Of a DNA stretch of 64,000 bases, positions 51,301-61,012 are shown in pieces. The notes below the pieces were generated by a model. That model was given only the letters and a program-made list of their open reading frames with translations. It was not told the origin of the DNA and did no database searches. The DNA is taken from contig NW_019091357.1 of NCBI RefSeq assembly GCF_001949145.1, positions 3,089,517-3,153,516 of the forward strand, in the 5' to 3' direction. Source of the stretch: Acanthaster planci (Eukaryota > Echinodermata > Asteroidea > Valvatida > Acanthasteridae). A program made the translations under genes and the position numbers. Position 1 is the first letter of the stretch. Each line of letters starts with the position of its first letter.

Positions 51301-54300
51301 GGAGGTAGTAGAGGATACTGTGGACGGCGAAATCATGTTGACCGCAGATGTCAGGGATAGAGTTGGAAATAGTCTTGGCCTGCATTTCCTGCCCTGATAT
51401 GTTAAAAACCGACGATGCACAGAGTGCCAGCAAACCCACGGTTTGTTCAATGTCCTCTTCTGTGATATCTTCACAGGACGAGCGGTTGGACAAGAGCGCG
51501 ATATAGTTTCCCACGGACCAGGCAAGCGGGGGAGACTTGCCATTGCCGCAGCCGAGAGAACCCCCTTGGTAAGAAGGATGAGATGTTACGAACCGCCTCT
51601 CTTCTCGGCAAACGGATTTGACGGCCTCCGGCGTCATGATGTTGCTGCCGCTGACTGATTCAAACACCAAGTGAGGCAGATCGTCATCCCAAAGCCCTGC
51701 AAGATCGCAAGAACAAGTGAAGGTCTAGTCTGATTTTTGGACGCCATTTATTGACATAATCCAGTTCCTAAGTGTGACGTCACTTCAATTCAAACCATTC
51801 CCAATGAACACAGAGCTACATGGAACCCGAAGGTAACGCGCAACTTGAGTGCTCATCCAATGGAAGCTTGCAATCAGTGGTGCATGCACGTGTATGTGAC
51901 GAAGCCTCTTACGAACCGGATATGCTTAAGAAAACTCCCTAATTGTCCATTCAGGAGGAAAGAAGGAAACTGAGATCGACTTTGTTTTTATCAAAAGTAC
52001 CAGTTTGGGGGAATTGGAAACTGAAGGTCTCACTGGAATGGTCAGATACCTTTAAGTGACACTCAAGGGCTTGGTGTCCAAGACTCATCTTTTTATTTAA
52101 GGGAAATAAATACTCACGCGCTGATTTACAGAATGGGTTGCCTTGGTCATTTTCCAGACTCGCCCACCGTTTGATTCTTGCTTGATGCAACAGCTTGTCT
52201 CCTTTCAAGGAGTGGTTGGCAGATGCTTGCCTCAATCCTGCATCCGAGGGACGGGATACCAGTGACTCCTCAGACTGCATTAACAGATTATGAAGACTGA
52301 ACACACGTGAGGCGATGGCCGTCCCTCGAGCTTCAAAGCCCTGAAATAAAGCGAGAGGACAAGCTCATAGTAGTGTGGAACTACGCGTTGGAGTATCACC
52401 ATTTTGCAGACTGCATTTAGAAACTGTTACAGGAAAAATCTACCGGGCGCAAGAAAGACGATGGGAGTGTGAATCTTAAGATTTCGAAATAAGCATCATC
52501 TACTGTTTAGGAGTTATCTGAGATGGTCTCTCGTGATTATGAATAGCCTGTATATATTTGATGTAGGTAAGACTTGTGTATCAAGCAATGAATTTGGGTT
52601 GTTCCATTCCTCTTGCATAACCATAAAAGTGCTAGCTGCCATGCATTTTGTTGCAGGAGCTTCATTGACCCCCGAGGGTGCACTAATTCTTTGACTTTTT
52701 GGGGTGAGGTGTACTTGTCCACCCCCTTGTATAGTTTCAGTGTGTATTCAGCATTAAACTGAGAGTGTGTCGGATGCTTTCGTGAGAAAACAGTGCATAC
52801 CAACTTAGCATTTTTATGAAAACACAGTGTTATGGCATTTGCCTTCTAAATAGACGCGATTAAGGGCGGAACCAGGGGCGGGACTTAGGGGGGCCATGCA
52901 GTCCACCCCCCAACACATTATGATAAATAAGGGATAGGCAAAGTTGTGATTAAGTTGATTTCCCTTCCTTCAGAAAGTGTGTCCTTCAAAAGCCAACAAA
53001 TGCAACCCCACTCCTCAGAAAGGCAATACAAGATAACATTTAAAAAGTTTACATTTTTACCCTCCCCCCCCAAAAAAAGAGTTGGGACCGAACAATATGG
53101 CTCTGAACCCGCCTTTGAGTAGACACTTGGTATCAAATACGTATTTGAAAACGAAAAAATGCTATGTGTATGCCCTTAAATAGCTCGGAATACTCGTTGG
53201 GCTGTTTTTAATTAATTTTGGTTTCACCGAGTACTTCCCTTTCAATAAATTATCACTGTGTAGACATTCATCATAGCAAAAATAACCTTGTCATTACACT
53301 TTGAAGTCCTTTTTTCACCTCCTGCAAGGGCAACAAAATCAATCATTACCTTCGTGGGGTCTGCGAAATCCGGGAGTTCGTACAAGGTGAAGGTGAGGGC
53401 GGCCATAACAGACGCGAGTACCAAGACGAGGATGCCAACGACGTACCAGAAACGAGCCAGGACCCTCGCAAAACTGGTCACAAAAAAGGAACCGGACAAC
53501 AAACTCCTTGTGGGATCCAGAATTGAATAAAATAATGCACACTTGGGGGGTAAATGTGAACTTCAAGTTCAAAGGTGGCATACCAACGGGAACGCTACAA
53601 ATTGAAGACAATAACAAGAACTTCGCTCTGTTGTCGCGTGAGGTAATAAATTCCGAAGCTATTTTGACCTTTTAAGTGCTACAAGGGGAGGTAACTATGT
53701 CCACTTTAAAAGCTACTGGGAAATCAACATGGTTAAACAGACAATGATAACATGTAGACATTCTGGCGCAAAACTGCAGTAGTCTACAGCATTCAAAAGA
53801 AATCCCACGAATGGACTGTTGCTATTTATATTTCGCCACCAAAATGACAAAATACAGAGAAGGTTTCACATGTAAAATCTTAATCCTCACCGACACACCT
53901 ACGTGTATAATTAAGCGTTAACAGCACAAGCAAGGAATGAACACTGTTAACTTTTCTTTTCAACATGAAACGAACGCGACAAATTTTACCAGAGTTCAGC
54001 TCTTTTGCGATTTACCGCCTTTATTGCAGGATACTTCTTTGTGTTATGGCCTTCATGTAAAGTGTACAGGAATTTGTACAGAAAAGAACCCCGTGGCACT
54101 TTTTTAAACTGACTTTTGCGGGGTGCTCGGTGCAACCAACACCCCCACAACTTCTGTATTATTAATTAAGGTTTTGTAAACGTGTTAAGTGCAAATTCAT
54201 GTTTGGCGGCAAATTGAGAGTGAATTTGACTTGACAGACTCTCTGGAGAAATTCTCCAAAGTTGAAGTGTTTTTAACTTTTATATTAAAAAAAATGGACT

Positions 54301-57300
54301 CGGCACTCACATACGTAGATCCTATATGATACTGGTATGGGTCCCCTTATAACGCTATTCAACCGCATTTATTTCTATATAGTCCCCAAACAGAGACCCC
54401 TATGCATATTCTTCAACATCCTTAATTTGCCACCAGTTCTTCGTGCTTCAACCTCTATATTCAGTGAGGCCTCTGACTTTTGAGATTTGCCATGGATTTA
54501 TGTTGATGTTTGCTTTTACCCAACCAATGATGGCGTGAATACAAGTCAGGGGTCTTCTCGTTTCTGTCCAAACATTAAGACTTACATGTGCAGTTTTTCC
54601 TACGTCAGAGACGCAGCGTTAGCCAAAAACAAGCCGTTCTTTGGGGAGCCCAAGTTACCACTATTCCTAACTTATAGTTTAAGAGCATCTTTCTCATACG
54701 TGAGCAATATGCAATGTACTCACCAGTAGCAGACACCATCCGGTGTAACTTCCTCCTGGGTTGTTTCTTTGTCCTCTCCCTGTTCACGGTTTGGTCCCCA
54801 GTCCAAGGCAAGCGGTTGTGATGGGCGTTTTTCCGACTCTATGCGGCTGTCCGCTCTGGACACTGATGTGCTCTGACGGGCATGAGCCATGCTGCGCCGA
54901 TTCTGCCGACGAACCAAAGAACTCAACCGGGTTCCTGCTTCAAATATCCTGGACGCACTGCTTCAAATCGGCAATGTGTCGAAGGCAACCTTCGTCGGAC
55001 CACATTCCTGAACGGGGAAGCAATTTCAAATGACGCCCTCAAATAGCTTCAGTGATTGCTTTGCCCTGTTTTCATTCGCTTGCTGGCAAAGAAGAAGCAA
55101 ACGTCAGCAGGCTTCATATAAACCAATACTGAGACTAGCTTAATAGGTCAAGCTAGTGAATATTAAGTCATGAAGTGCAAGACCAAAACAGCGCTGCCTA
55201 AAAAAAACTGTTCCTGAATGGATTCCAACCGATAACGGATGAATGCATCCAAAACAATGAAATGATCTTGACTGAACCTCACAACACAGTTCCACACAGT
55301 ACAGGCATATATATAAACTTATTTGAAAACAGTTGTGGTTTTAAGTGAGTGTCACTTGGACCAAGTATAGCATTATAATGTTCTCCCTGTTCGATTGTTT
55401 ATTTTGAAGAGCAACTTGTGGGGTTGTTCATACACCCAAACGGGTTTTCCCTGTGGCTTACAAATCATAAATAAAATGCATTGCATCAACAGTGTCTTCA
55501 GGATCGAGTTGAGCAACTTGCGTGGGGGGACGTGCCCCCAAGCTGATATATGTGCGTCTTCACTTCTCCAGGTGTGTTCGACATTTCTAAATGAACGAAA
55601 CCTGTATAGTTTGAGGTGGTGACATATGAGTCTCTTTCGTGATTGGGGATGTGAAGAGAATCCCTGGTGATGGACCCAACGTTTCGGAGAGTATGCCCTG
55701 TCAGGAGACGACGGACAGACTGCAGTTTATTTGCCTCTTATCCCTCTGGCATAAATGTTTGTACTCTCAAGCCCCCGCCCCCAAGTTTCAACCAAACTAG
55801 GCCCCTAGTCCCAGTGCAGAAATAGACAAAAATATCTTCGAAATTTCTTGCATCGCTGAATATCCTGATGCTTAATTGTCTACAATGAGGAGCAGTCAAA
55901 GTCAAACACGGTTCAAAGTTATTCATTTTGGGTTTTATAACTCGTGCAATCGTTTGACGCACTATGACCGGTCTCTTTCTTGAGTTGAAGGCGTTTAAAG
56001 GGAACCAGGGAACAGTGTGTTCGATTTCTTCCCGTGATGTCGTCGTGGGTTTGGAGAGAATGTGCAATGTGACAAACGAACGATCTTGGGTTACCTGATT
56101 AAAGGTGATGCAGAAATTAAATGTTAACACAACCTTTAATCTACTTTAACATGAGCAAGTTTGTCACTAAATGCAACGATTTTTGGAACGGCATCAACTT
56201 CCTTTGCATCTTTCAAACTAAGCCAAGAAACTACACCAAGAAACAGGCTTGGCGGGTCGGTTACTTGGGCCAGGCCTGAAAAGGGGGGGGGAGTCACGAG
56301 TGTCAAATCAAACGCTCGATTAAGCGCGGGGGGGTTATTGAATACACAATTGATTGATATAATAAACACTCGTCTGCAAGGTGGGCGATTCGCGTATAAT
56401 GTGTGATGTGATCTGCGAGAACCCTTAACATGGTGAGCTTCTGGACACTGTCCTGTTTTCAAAACTGCTTAAATCGTGATTCTAGTAAAGCCTGGAATCA
56501 TAAACGTAATATATCTGAAAGCAAGAGTGTTTCCATATTAATTTCAAGTTTAAATTATATGCTCCCAATTGACAAGGCTCACCATGTGAAGAGTTTTCGC
56601 ACATCACGTCACATCGCATTATGGTCTACTTATCTGTCTGGGTTGCAGACCATGCACCGAAAACAGCGCCCCCAGCTGTTATTAGAACTCTCTCGTCACA
56701 CGGTCCGGCTGCATCCGAATCTGTTGTCTAGGACTACACAGAGACGCGTAGACAATAGACGTAGTCGTAGCTCTGGAACACGGACGTATATAAAAAAAAC
56801 CTGGACTTGCAACGCCTTTGTATGAAAAAGAAGCCAACCAGCGGCCATTTTACCGAGCCGAATACAAAAGCGTGGGCGGTTCCCTTCTATTGACGCCAGG
56901 AAGAACAACGGTGGGCATTGCCGGAAAAGCTTTGTATTCGGCTCGGAAAAATGGCTGCGGGTTGATTCAATGACTCTATGAGCTGATTAAGGGCAGTGCG
57001 AGTCCAGATTTTATTATACACGTCCGTGCTCTGGAAGCCCATTTCGGACACGGCCTTAATGTTGTGTTTATGTTATGCCCTAACCAGATCGTATGCACTT
57101 CTTCCCACAATTATAGTGTCCAGACGTACTTCGCAGGTCCAATGTAGGGACCTGTGGAGGGGATGAATTCCGGAGGAAATAACCTGGGTTGATGTCAACC
57201 CAAACCCCCTAGGATGTATGTAAAATCATATGCAAAATAAATCAGGGCATTAGGGCTATTGAGGAAATACAAGGGGTGATCAATAAATGATGGCGGATAA

Positions 57301-58289
57301 ACGATTTTGCTTCTCATTCATTTTAGGTGAACACAATTTCCTTTATACATTGCCTGTTCGCGTCATTTTGCAAGGTAATCGGTGATATGAAGTTAATCAA
57401 TAGCAAGAGACTGAACCATTTCATGTGTCTTGCTCTGCAGGTGAACATTGACGAGTGGCTGCAGGAACAAGACTTCCAGAGGAGGCGAGTTAAGAGTACC
57501 TGCGATACACTTCGGCATCAAGGCATTCCAGACCTACACTATAATCTGACCCGAGATGTTCTGAGGAAACTCGACCACCTTCTCGTTCTAGATTCCCACA
57601 AGCTAATTTACTGCTACATTCCTAAGGTGGGCTGCACCGGTTGGAAGCGCATATTTCTACTGCTCCTCGGTCGATTCCAGAAAATGGAAGACATCTCGAA
57701 TAACCGGGCACACTACACGAAGATACCTCGGCTCTCACAATACTCGATGAAAGAAGCTAAAAGGCGATTGGACGAATACACCACTATCATGTTTACGCGG
57801 GAACCACTTCAGCGGGTGATCTCCTGTTACCGGGACAAGTTTGAGAGGGAGAGCGCCGAGAACCGATTGATACAGAGGGCAGTCTTCGAAAAACTACGGC
57901 CATACCTGAACTCGACGAAATCGGTCGCGGGCCGGGGAACCTTCACGAAGGTCCAGTTCGCGGAGTTCGTCCGGTACGTGAGCGACCCTCGCAGTGTATT
58001 CCACAGCTACGACGCCACGGAGCACTGGAAAGAGATGTACAAGATGTGCCACCCGTGTTTGCTCCGTTATAACTACACCGGCCGGTTTGAACACCTGACG
58101 AGGGACTCCGATATCATCCTGGAAGAAACAGGCCTGAGAAAATTCGTCTCCTTTCCGAAGTCCACTAATCCTACGAATACCTCTGGTCAAGCAACTTTGG
58201 AAAAGTACATGTCTCAACTCCAAGAAGCTGATATCACTGCACTCAAGCACCGCTACGAGATAGATACATTGTTTGGATCAATGAGCTAG
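45181..58289 (+). CDS. HNK-1-family carbohydrate sulfotransferase (CHST8-14 type), model of 3 exons
   Basis: Golgi type II enzyme that transfers sulfate from PAPS to a sugar on glycoproteins or chondroitin/dermatan-type chains. The catalytic exon 57441-58289 is certain. The upstream exons 45181-45391 (membrane anchor) and 46293-46354 (stem) are inferred from splice sites and phases (1, then 0). Together they give 373 residues, the usual length for the family, with the single anchor near residues 44-66 and the catalytic part from residue 92. The two introns are 0.9 and 11.1 kb. The larger one would contain the whole Dispatched-like gene on the other strand. The donor of the first exon (CTG|GTGCAA) is weak. 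Exact substrate class (GalNAc-4, GlcA-3) cannot be told from what I see. Confidence 0.6.
45659..45720. repeat. 31-bp tandem duplication
   Basis: Two copies in tandem with one difference: GAGCCCGAAGC(A/G)TGTTTATT followed by TGATAAATAAA. The preceding sequence (45590-45658) resembles 63888-63950 (AATTCAAAAGC(G/A)AATGCA and TTCATTCAATATGA), so it adjoins a dispersed repeat. Confidence 0.7.
46293..46354 (+). CDS. Candidate stem exon of the sulfotransferase
   Basis: Strong acceptor (CTGTTTCTGTCGTTTGCCATGCAG) and strong donor (AGAG|GTGAGG) frame 62 bp. In the only frame without a stop that ends in phase 0 it reads KEHFRKHFKDTRTSKRYPIE. It joins in frame to VNIDEW at 57441. A basic, hydrophilic stem between anchor and catalytic domain is usual in this family. 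Too short for homology evidence. Confidence 0.5.
46355..48982. other. Intron of the sulfotransferase model; 3' flank of the Dispatched-like gene
   Basis: Holds the SINE at 48295-48577. I did not see an AATAAA on the minus strand close after the Dispatched-like stop. No gene on either strand. Confidence 0.45.
48295..48577 (+). mobile_element. tRNA-derived SINE
   Basis: A pol III A-box-like TTAGCGTAGCGG (48305-48316) and a B-box-like GGATTCAAACC (48347-48357) are spaced about as in tRNA-derived promoters. A body with GTGGGTTTTACTCAG and TTTTCCTCCCACCTC follows. It ends in an AAT microsatellite (48562-48577). It lies about 400 bp downstream of the Dispatched-like stop codon. Confidence 0.7.
48983..51696 (-). 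CDS. disp: Dispatched-like gene, exon 4 (TM2-TM12 and C-tail)
   Basis: Acceptor CGATCTTGCAG, then 903 codons without an intron, ending at the stop at 48983-48985. One exon carries most of the protein, including both RND aspartate motifs. The last 90 residues are polar (KGIQTESVSRVSPAQTQTT) and end in LVGIW. Confidence 0.95.
48983..54890 (-). CDS. disp: Dispatched-like RND-family 12-TM protein (complete, 4 exons)
   Basis: Homolog of Dispatched, the proton/sodium-driven RND protein that releases cholesterol-modified Hedgehog from secreting cells. Minus-strand exons: 54890-54724, 53473-53350, 52340-52118, 51696-48983; phases 2,0,1; total 1075 residues. The first ATG after an in-frame stop is used as start. 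TM1 (about residues 64-86) is in exon 2. TM2-6 form the sterol-sensing-type block (about 380-530), with the RND motif GVGMDDTFVFMDFW (443-456) in TM4. TM7 is at about 576-599. TM8-12 follow, with VGLPVDYTIHYGVAY (896-910) in TM10, which keeps the paired aspartate. GFEARGTAI after TM1 and GTFFFQSLCATFGPE after TM12 are Dispatched-specific. Both loops are Cys-rich, with sequons. The C-tail (about 90 residues) and N-terminus are short compared with the vertebrate proteins. It looks intact. Confidence 0.95.
52118..52340 (-). CDS. disp: Dispatched-like gene, exon 3 (first loop)
   Basis: Acceptor CGCTTTATTTCAG, donor GCGC|GTGAGT; 223 bp, phase 0 in, 1 out. It begins GFEARGTAIASR, a conserved stretch just after TM1 in Dispatched and Patched-like proteins. 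The rest is a polar loop. Confidence 0.88.
52863..53118. mobile_element. Related MITE in a Dispatched-gene intron
   Basis: Starts AGGGCGGAACC and has GGGGGGCCATGCAGTCC and a CCCCCCCC tract; it ends near GAACCCGCCTTTGAG. It resembles the element at 34256 but is more decayed. It lies in the intron between exons 2 and 3 of the Dispatched-like gene. Confidence 0.45.
53350..53473 (-). CDS. disp: Dispatched-like gene, exon 2 (TM1)
   Basis: Acceptor CTTTTTTGTGACCAG, donor ACGAAG|GTAATG. Encodes FARVLARFWYVVGILVLVL and continues to DFADPTK. This is the first membrane helix and the start of the first extracellular loop. Confidence 0.9.
54724..54890 (-). CDS. disp: Dispatched-like gene, coding exon 1
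   Basis: Starts at ATG (complement of 54888-54890), the first in-frame ATG after an upstream TGA. Ends TGCTACTG|GTGAGT in phase 2. Encodes 55 hydrophilic, charged cytoplasmic residues ending TPDGVCY. Untranslated exons may lie further upstream. Confidence 0.8.
54891..57440. other. Upstream flank of the Dispatched-like gene; sulfotransferase intron end
   Basis: Promoter and 5' UTR of the minus-strand gene are expected at the left side. A foldback element lies at 56839-56960. An ORF at 56430-56825 shows no domain. Confidence 0.4.
56839..56960. mobile_element. Foldback element upstream of the sulfotransferase exon
   Basis: The left arm (56839-56871) contains GGCCATTTTACCGAGCCG and AATACAAAAGC. 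The right arm (about 56929-56960), reverse-complemented, contains GCCATTTTTCCGAGCCGAAT and ACAAAGC. The loop of nearly 60 bp has no ORF. Confidence 0.7.
57441..58289 (+). CDS. Sulfotransferase catalytic exon
   Basis: Acceptor TGTGTCTTGCTCTGCAG, phase 0; 282 residues and stop. The 5'-phosphosulfate-binding motif is IPKVGCTGWKR (exon residues 60-70), and the 3'-phosphate-binding motif is FTREPLQRVISCYRDKF (118-134). A C-terminal YNYTGRFEHLTRDSDIIL and RYEIDTLFGS match the end of the CHST8-14 group. The family usually has an Ala-Cys-Thr-Asn core in the first motif; here it is Gly-Cys-Thr-Gly. CHPC is conserved. Sequons are present (NLT, NST, NYT, NTS). The frame stays open upstream to an ATG at 57327, but that part looks like intron and has no membrane anchor. 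Confidence 0.93.
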   Translation: MNIDEWLQEQDFQRRRVKSTCDTLRHQGIPDLHYNLTRDVLRKLDHLLVLDSHKLIYCYIPKVGCTGWKRIFLLLLGRFQKMEDISNNRAHYTKIPRLSQYSMKEAKRRLDEYTTIMFTREPLQRVISCYRDKFERESAENRLIQRAVFEKLRPYLNSTKSVAGRGTFTKVQFAEFVRYVSDPRSVFHSYDATEHWKEMYKMCHPCLLRYNYTGRFEHLTRDSDIILEETGLRKFVSFPKSTNPTNTSGQATLEKYMSQLQEADITALKHRYEIDTLFGSMS

Positions 58290-58401
58290 TTCGGTATTAC
58301 TAGAGCGCTTGGAAGCGCGTCCAAGGTCATTTTCGAAGCAGCAATACGAGCGCTCCAGGTCTGCCCTATGAGAGTCGACTCTGCATCGTACTTCGTTGTC
58401 G

Positions 58402-58407
58402 AATAAA
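58402..58407 (+). terminator. Polyadenylation signal, sulfotransferase gene
   Basis: AATAAA 113 bp after the sulfotransferase stop codon. Confidence 0.55.
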
Positions 58408-59457
58408 CTCGCTATTTTGAAATATTACGCTTGATCATTATTCCGTTCCTACAAAATGTCTTACACGCGATTCATTTATTTCGAGTTTAAAGTGGCTAGA
58501 TACGTAAAATATGCTCACCGCAAACCACCATGTGACTTCTGTTTCAGGTGAACATAGTTCGCATTGCATTCTGTAGCGATGTTATCAAGTCTTCTCCAAA
58601 TTTGACCTTTAATCAAAAGCTCGTTGCACTTTGCAATTTTTCAAAACGCTAGTATACAAATATTGACTGTTTCGAGTTGTGTGGTAAAACCAGCCTCCCC
58701 AAGTGATCCGTAGAGCTCTCTTTTCCAGAGAAGAAGCCAGGTGAAAAGAGTATGCTCGGCCGAGGGAGACCAGTTTTACTATACCAAGAGATAAAGCAGT
58801 CAATATGTTTTATAACACCTCGCCCATAGGTTTAAGCTATGAGCCGCAGAGGTGGCAGGAAGTCAATTTCACAAGTCCAAGCCAGGTCAAAAGTCAAAAA
58901 TTGATAGTTACAATTCAAGTCACGATTTATAAAGATAGCGCGAGTCCAAGTCAACTAACTCGAGTCTACAACTCTGATGAGCCGAAATACACGTACTATT
59001 CATTGCTACGGGTTTTTTGGTTGCTACGGGTATAGTTCTTTTTATGAGCAAGGCTACATGTGTACAGTCTTTTTTGAGTGGCGGTGCAAAAATAAGTAAA
59101 ACTAGCAAGCTTCACGGGACGGCACTTTCGGCCAATCGAGATTCAGAATCTGTGGGTGAGATGTTATAAAAAGAACCATGAATGGGGCAGTATAATACAG
59201 CTTGAATGAGTGACAAAAACTCCTTATATTCCATCGTGTTGCTAATTAAATAATCGACAGATCTTTGCAGTAGCTGTATTAAATCTTTGAGATGTGTCTC
59301 AGGTTTAGAGTACTTCCTAATTTTTAAAAAGGATGAATTTAACCCTAAGGAGTAACATTTTGCGTATGAGAAAATCTGTTCCAAGGAAGTTGCATGTACA
59401 CCTGTACTAGCCCCGTAATGTGGCTTATACACTAGACTACCTCCTTATCCGCCTAGC

Positions 59458-59640
59458 GCAGAATCACCCCGTCATCGGTTGAAAACAGCCATTTTAGTTA
59501 ACAGTGCTCATTTTGTTGGTAGCGATGCCACCGTAACGCGTGCATTTAATATTCGTTTGTGAACCAGCGAAGTGTAGTACCTACCAAGGTAGCCTGTAAT
59601 GGTAGGAAATTTGCGCCCTCTTTTGGTCCAGCTCGGGGCT
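59458..59640 (-). repeat. Dispersed repeat family A, copy 4
   Basis: Reverse copy (CCCCGTCATCGGTTGAAAAC ... GCGCCCTCTTTTGGTCCAGC). It faces copy 5 across about 92 bp. Confidence 0.75.
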
Positions 59641-59732
59641 AATAGTCCAGTGTATGAGCCACATTATGGGGCTACCTCAGTACCCTCAACTTGGAGTAAT
59701 TTCATGCTGAGACAGAGAGAATACCCTTGTCC

Positions 59733-59922
59733 TATGAGCCCCGAGCTGGACCAAGAGAGGGCGAAAACTTCCTAGCAACAGAGGCTTCTTTGGTTGGAAC
59801 CTCACTTCCTTAATTTATGAACGACTATGAAAATGCACATTACGGTCGCGTCAGTATCAGCAAAATGAACACTCCCGACTAACATTGCGCCTTTCAACCG
59901 ATGAAGGGGTGCTTCTGCTCAA
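59733..59922 (+). repeat. Dispersed repeat family A, copy 5
   Basis: Forward copy (GAGCTGGACCAAGAGAGGGC ... CGATGAAGGGGTGCTTCTGC). With copy 4 it makes a large imperfect inverted repeat that could form a stem of about 180 bp. Confidence 0.75.
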
Positions 59923-60841
59923 GGTGGATACTGTGCTAAAGGAACAATATGATTTTCTTGACAGGTTGAGAATAATACAGTTGAACACTTGTATTCAAGG
60001 AAGCAGTGAATCAGCCAATATGGATGCTGGATGTTCTGGCGGCCTGTCGGCTATAAGGATATTCATTAACAGTTTTTTTTCTTAGGAATTAACGATCAGA
60101 TGGATTGACTCGACTCTGAACATACTTGGTAACGGGTTGTTTTAGTATTGTTTGATTAAAATAACATTTGTAAACCAAGAATATTCAAAATAAATACAGT
60201 TTGCTTTATGATCATTCTGATAAAATATATATGCTTTTGACGAAGACTACTTCTCAAACAGCTCATTTTAAAAGATATCGGGCGTAGATCTTTGAGGAAT
60301 GAAGACTTAGCGACTGGAACGGTTATCTCATTGAGAATTCCCCTGCTGATAGTGCTGACTTAGTATAAAAGTATTAAAATAGCCAGTTAATGTCGGTTTT
60401 TTTCCAAAAAAATGCTGGGGTGTTATTTTTTCTAAAATTCGTCAACCTTGCAATTCATTTCTGGCGCCCATAAAATATGTAGGGAGACACAACTCTTGAG
60501 TTTTCTTCCCCCTGAATTTTTGAATTGCCTTCCCCGAGTTTTTCTGTTCAGCAGTTTCAACTGTCCTGGTAAAAATCGTGGGGCGTGTCCAGGCATCTAC
60601 CGGTTCATATACAAAAGGTCAATAGCCTATATAGGCGTCACTAGTGGCCATGTGTGGTTTTTGACAGTTGTTTGATACAATGCTAAATGGAATTTTGTAA
60701 CCTCATCTCTTTGCAAATTGGTTCACCGCCAATTAAAGGAGGTTTTTTGTCCCCTTGGTCCTTTCGTGTATGGTGTGGGTTCCCAATCAATTCTAATTAC
60801 TCGAGAAAGGCATGTAAGGATTATTGTGGGTTGACACATGA

Positions 60842-61012
60842 AGCAAGATTTGGGACAGCGAGCACCACACCACCACTTTTGTGTTGGTCAATGTTTGATC
60901 GGAATCTCAGGAATTCTTTACACGCATGGGGGGGGGTGTTAGGTAACAATAGTCCAGAGTGTGTATGGAGATTAGACATGTAAGGGGGTACCCGTCCGTC
61001 CCATATCTTGCT
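60842..61012 (+). mobile_element. MITE family B, copy 2
   Basis: The ends AGCAAGATTTGGGAC and GTCCCATATCTTGCT are inverted repeats (14 of 15 match). The inside matches the 44444-44612 element in the opposite orientation. No coding capacity. I see no clear target-site duplication. Confidence 0.7.

Noticed and set aside
37430-51782. Three TGACGTCA (CRE) octamers at 37430, 48796 and 51775
   Set aside because: About one is expected by chance in 64 kb, and none sits at a defined promoter. Too weak to call regulatory.
57327-57440. N-terminal extension of the sulfotransferase ORF from ATG 57327
   Set aside because: A strong acceptor ends at 57440, the extension lacks a membrane anchor of normal layout, and upstream exons fit in phase.
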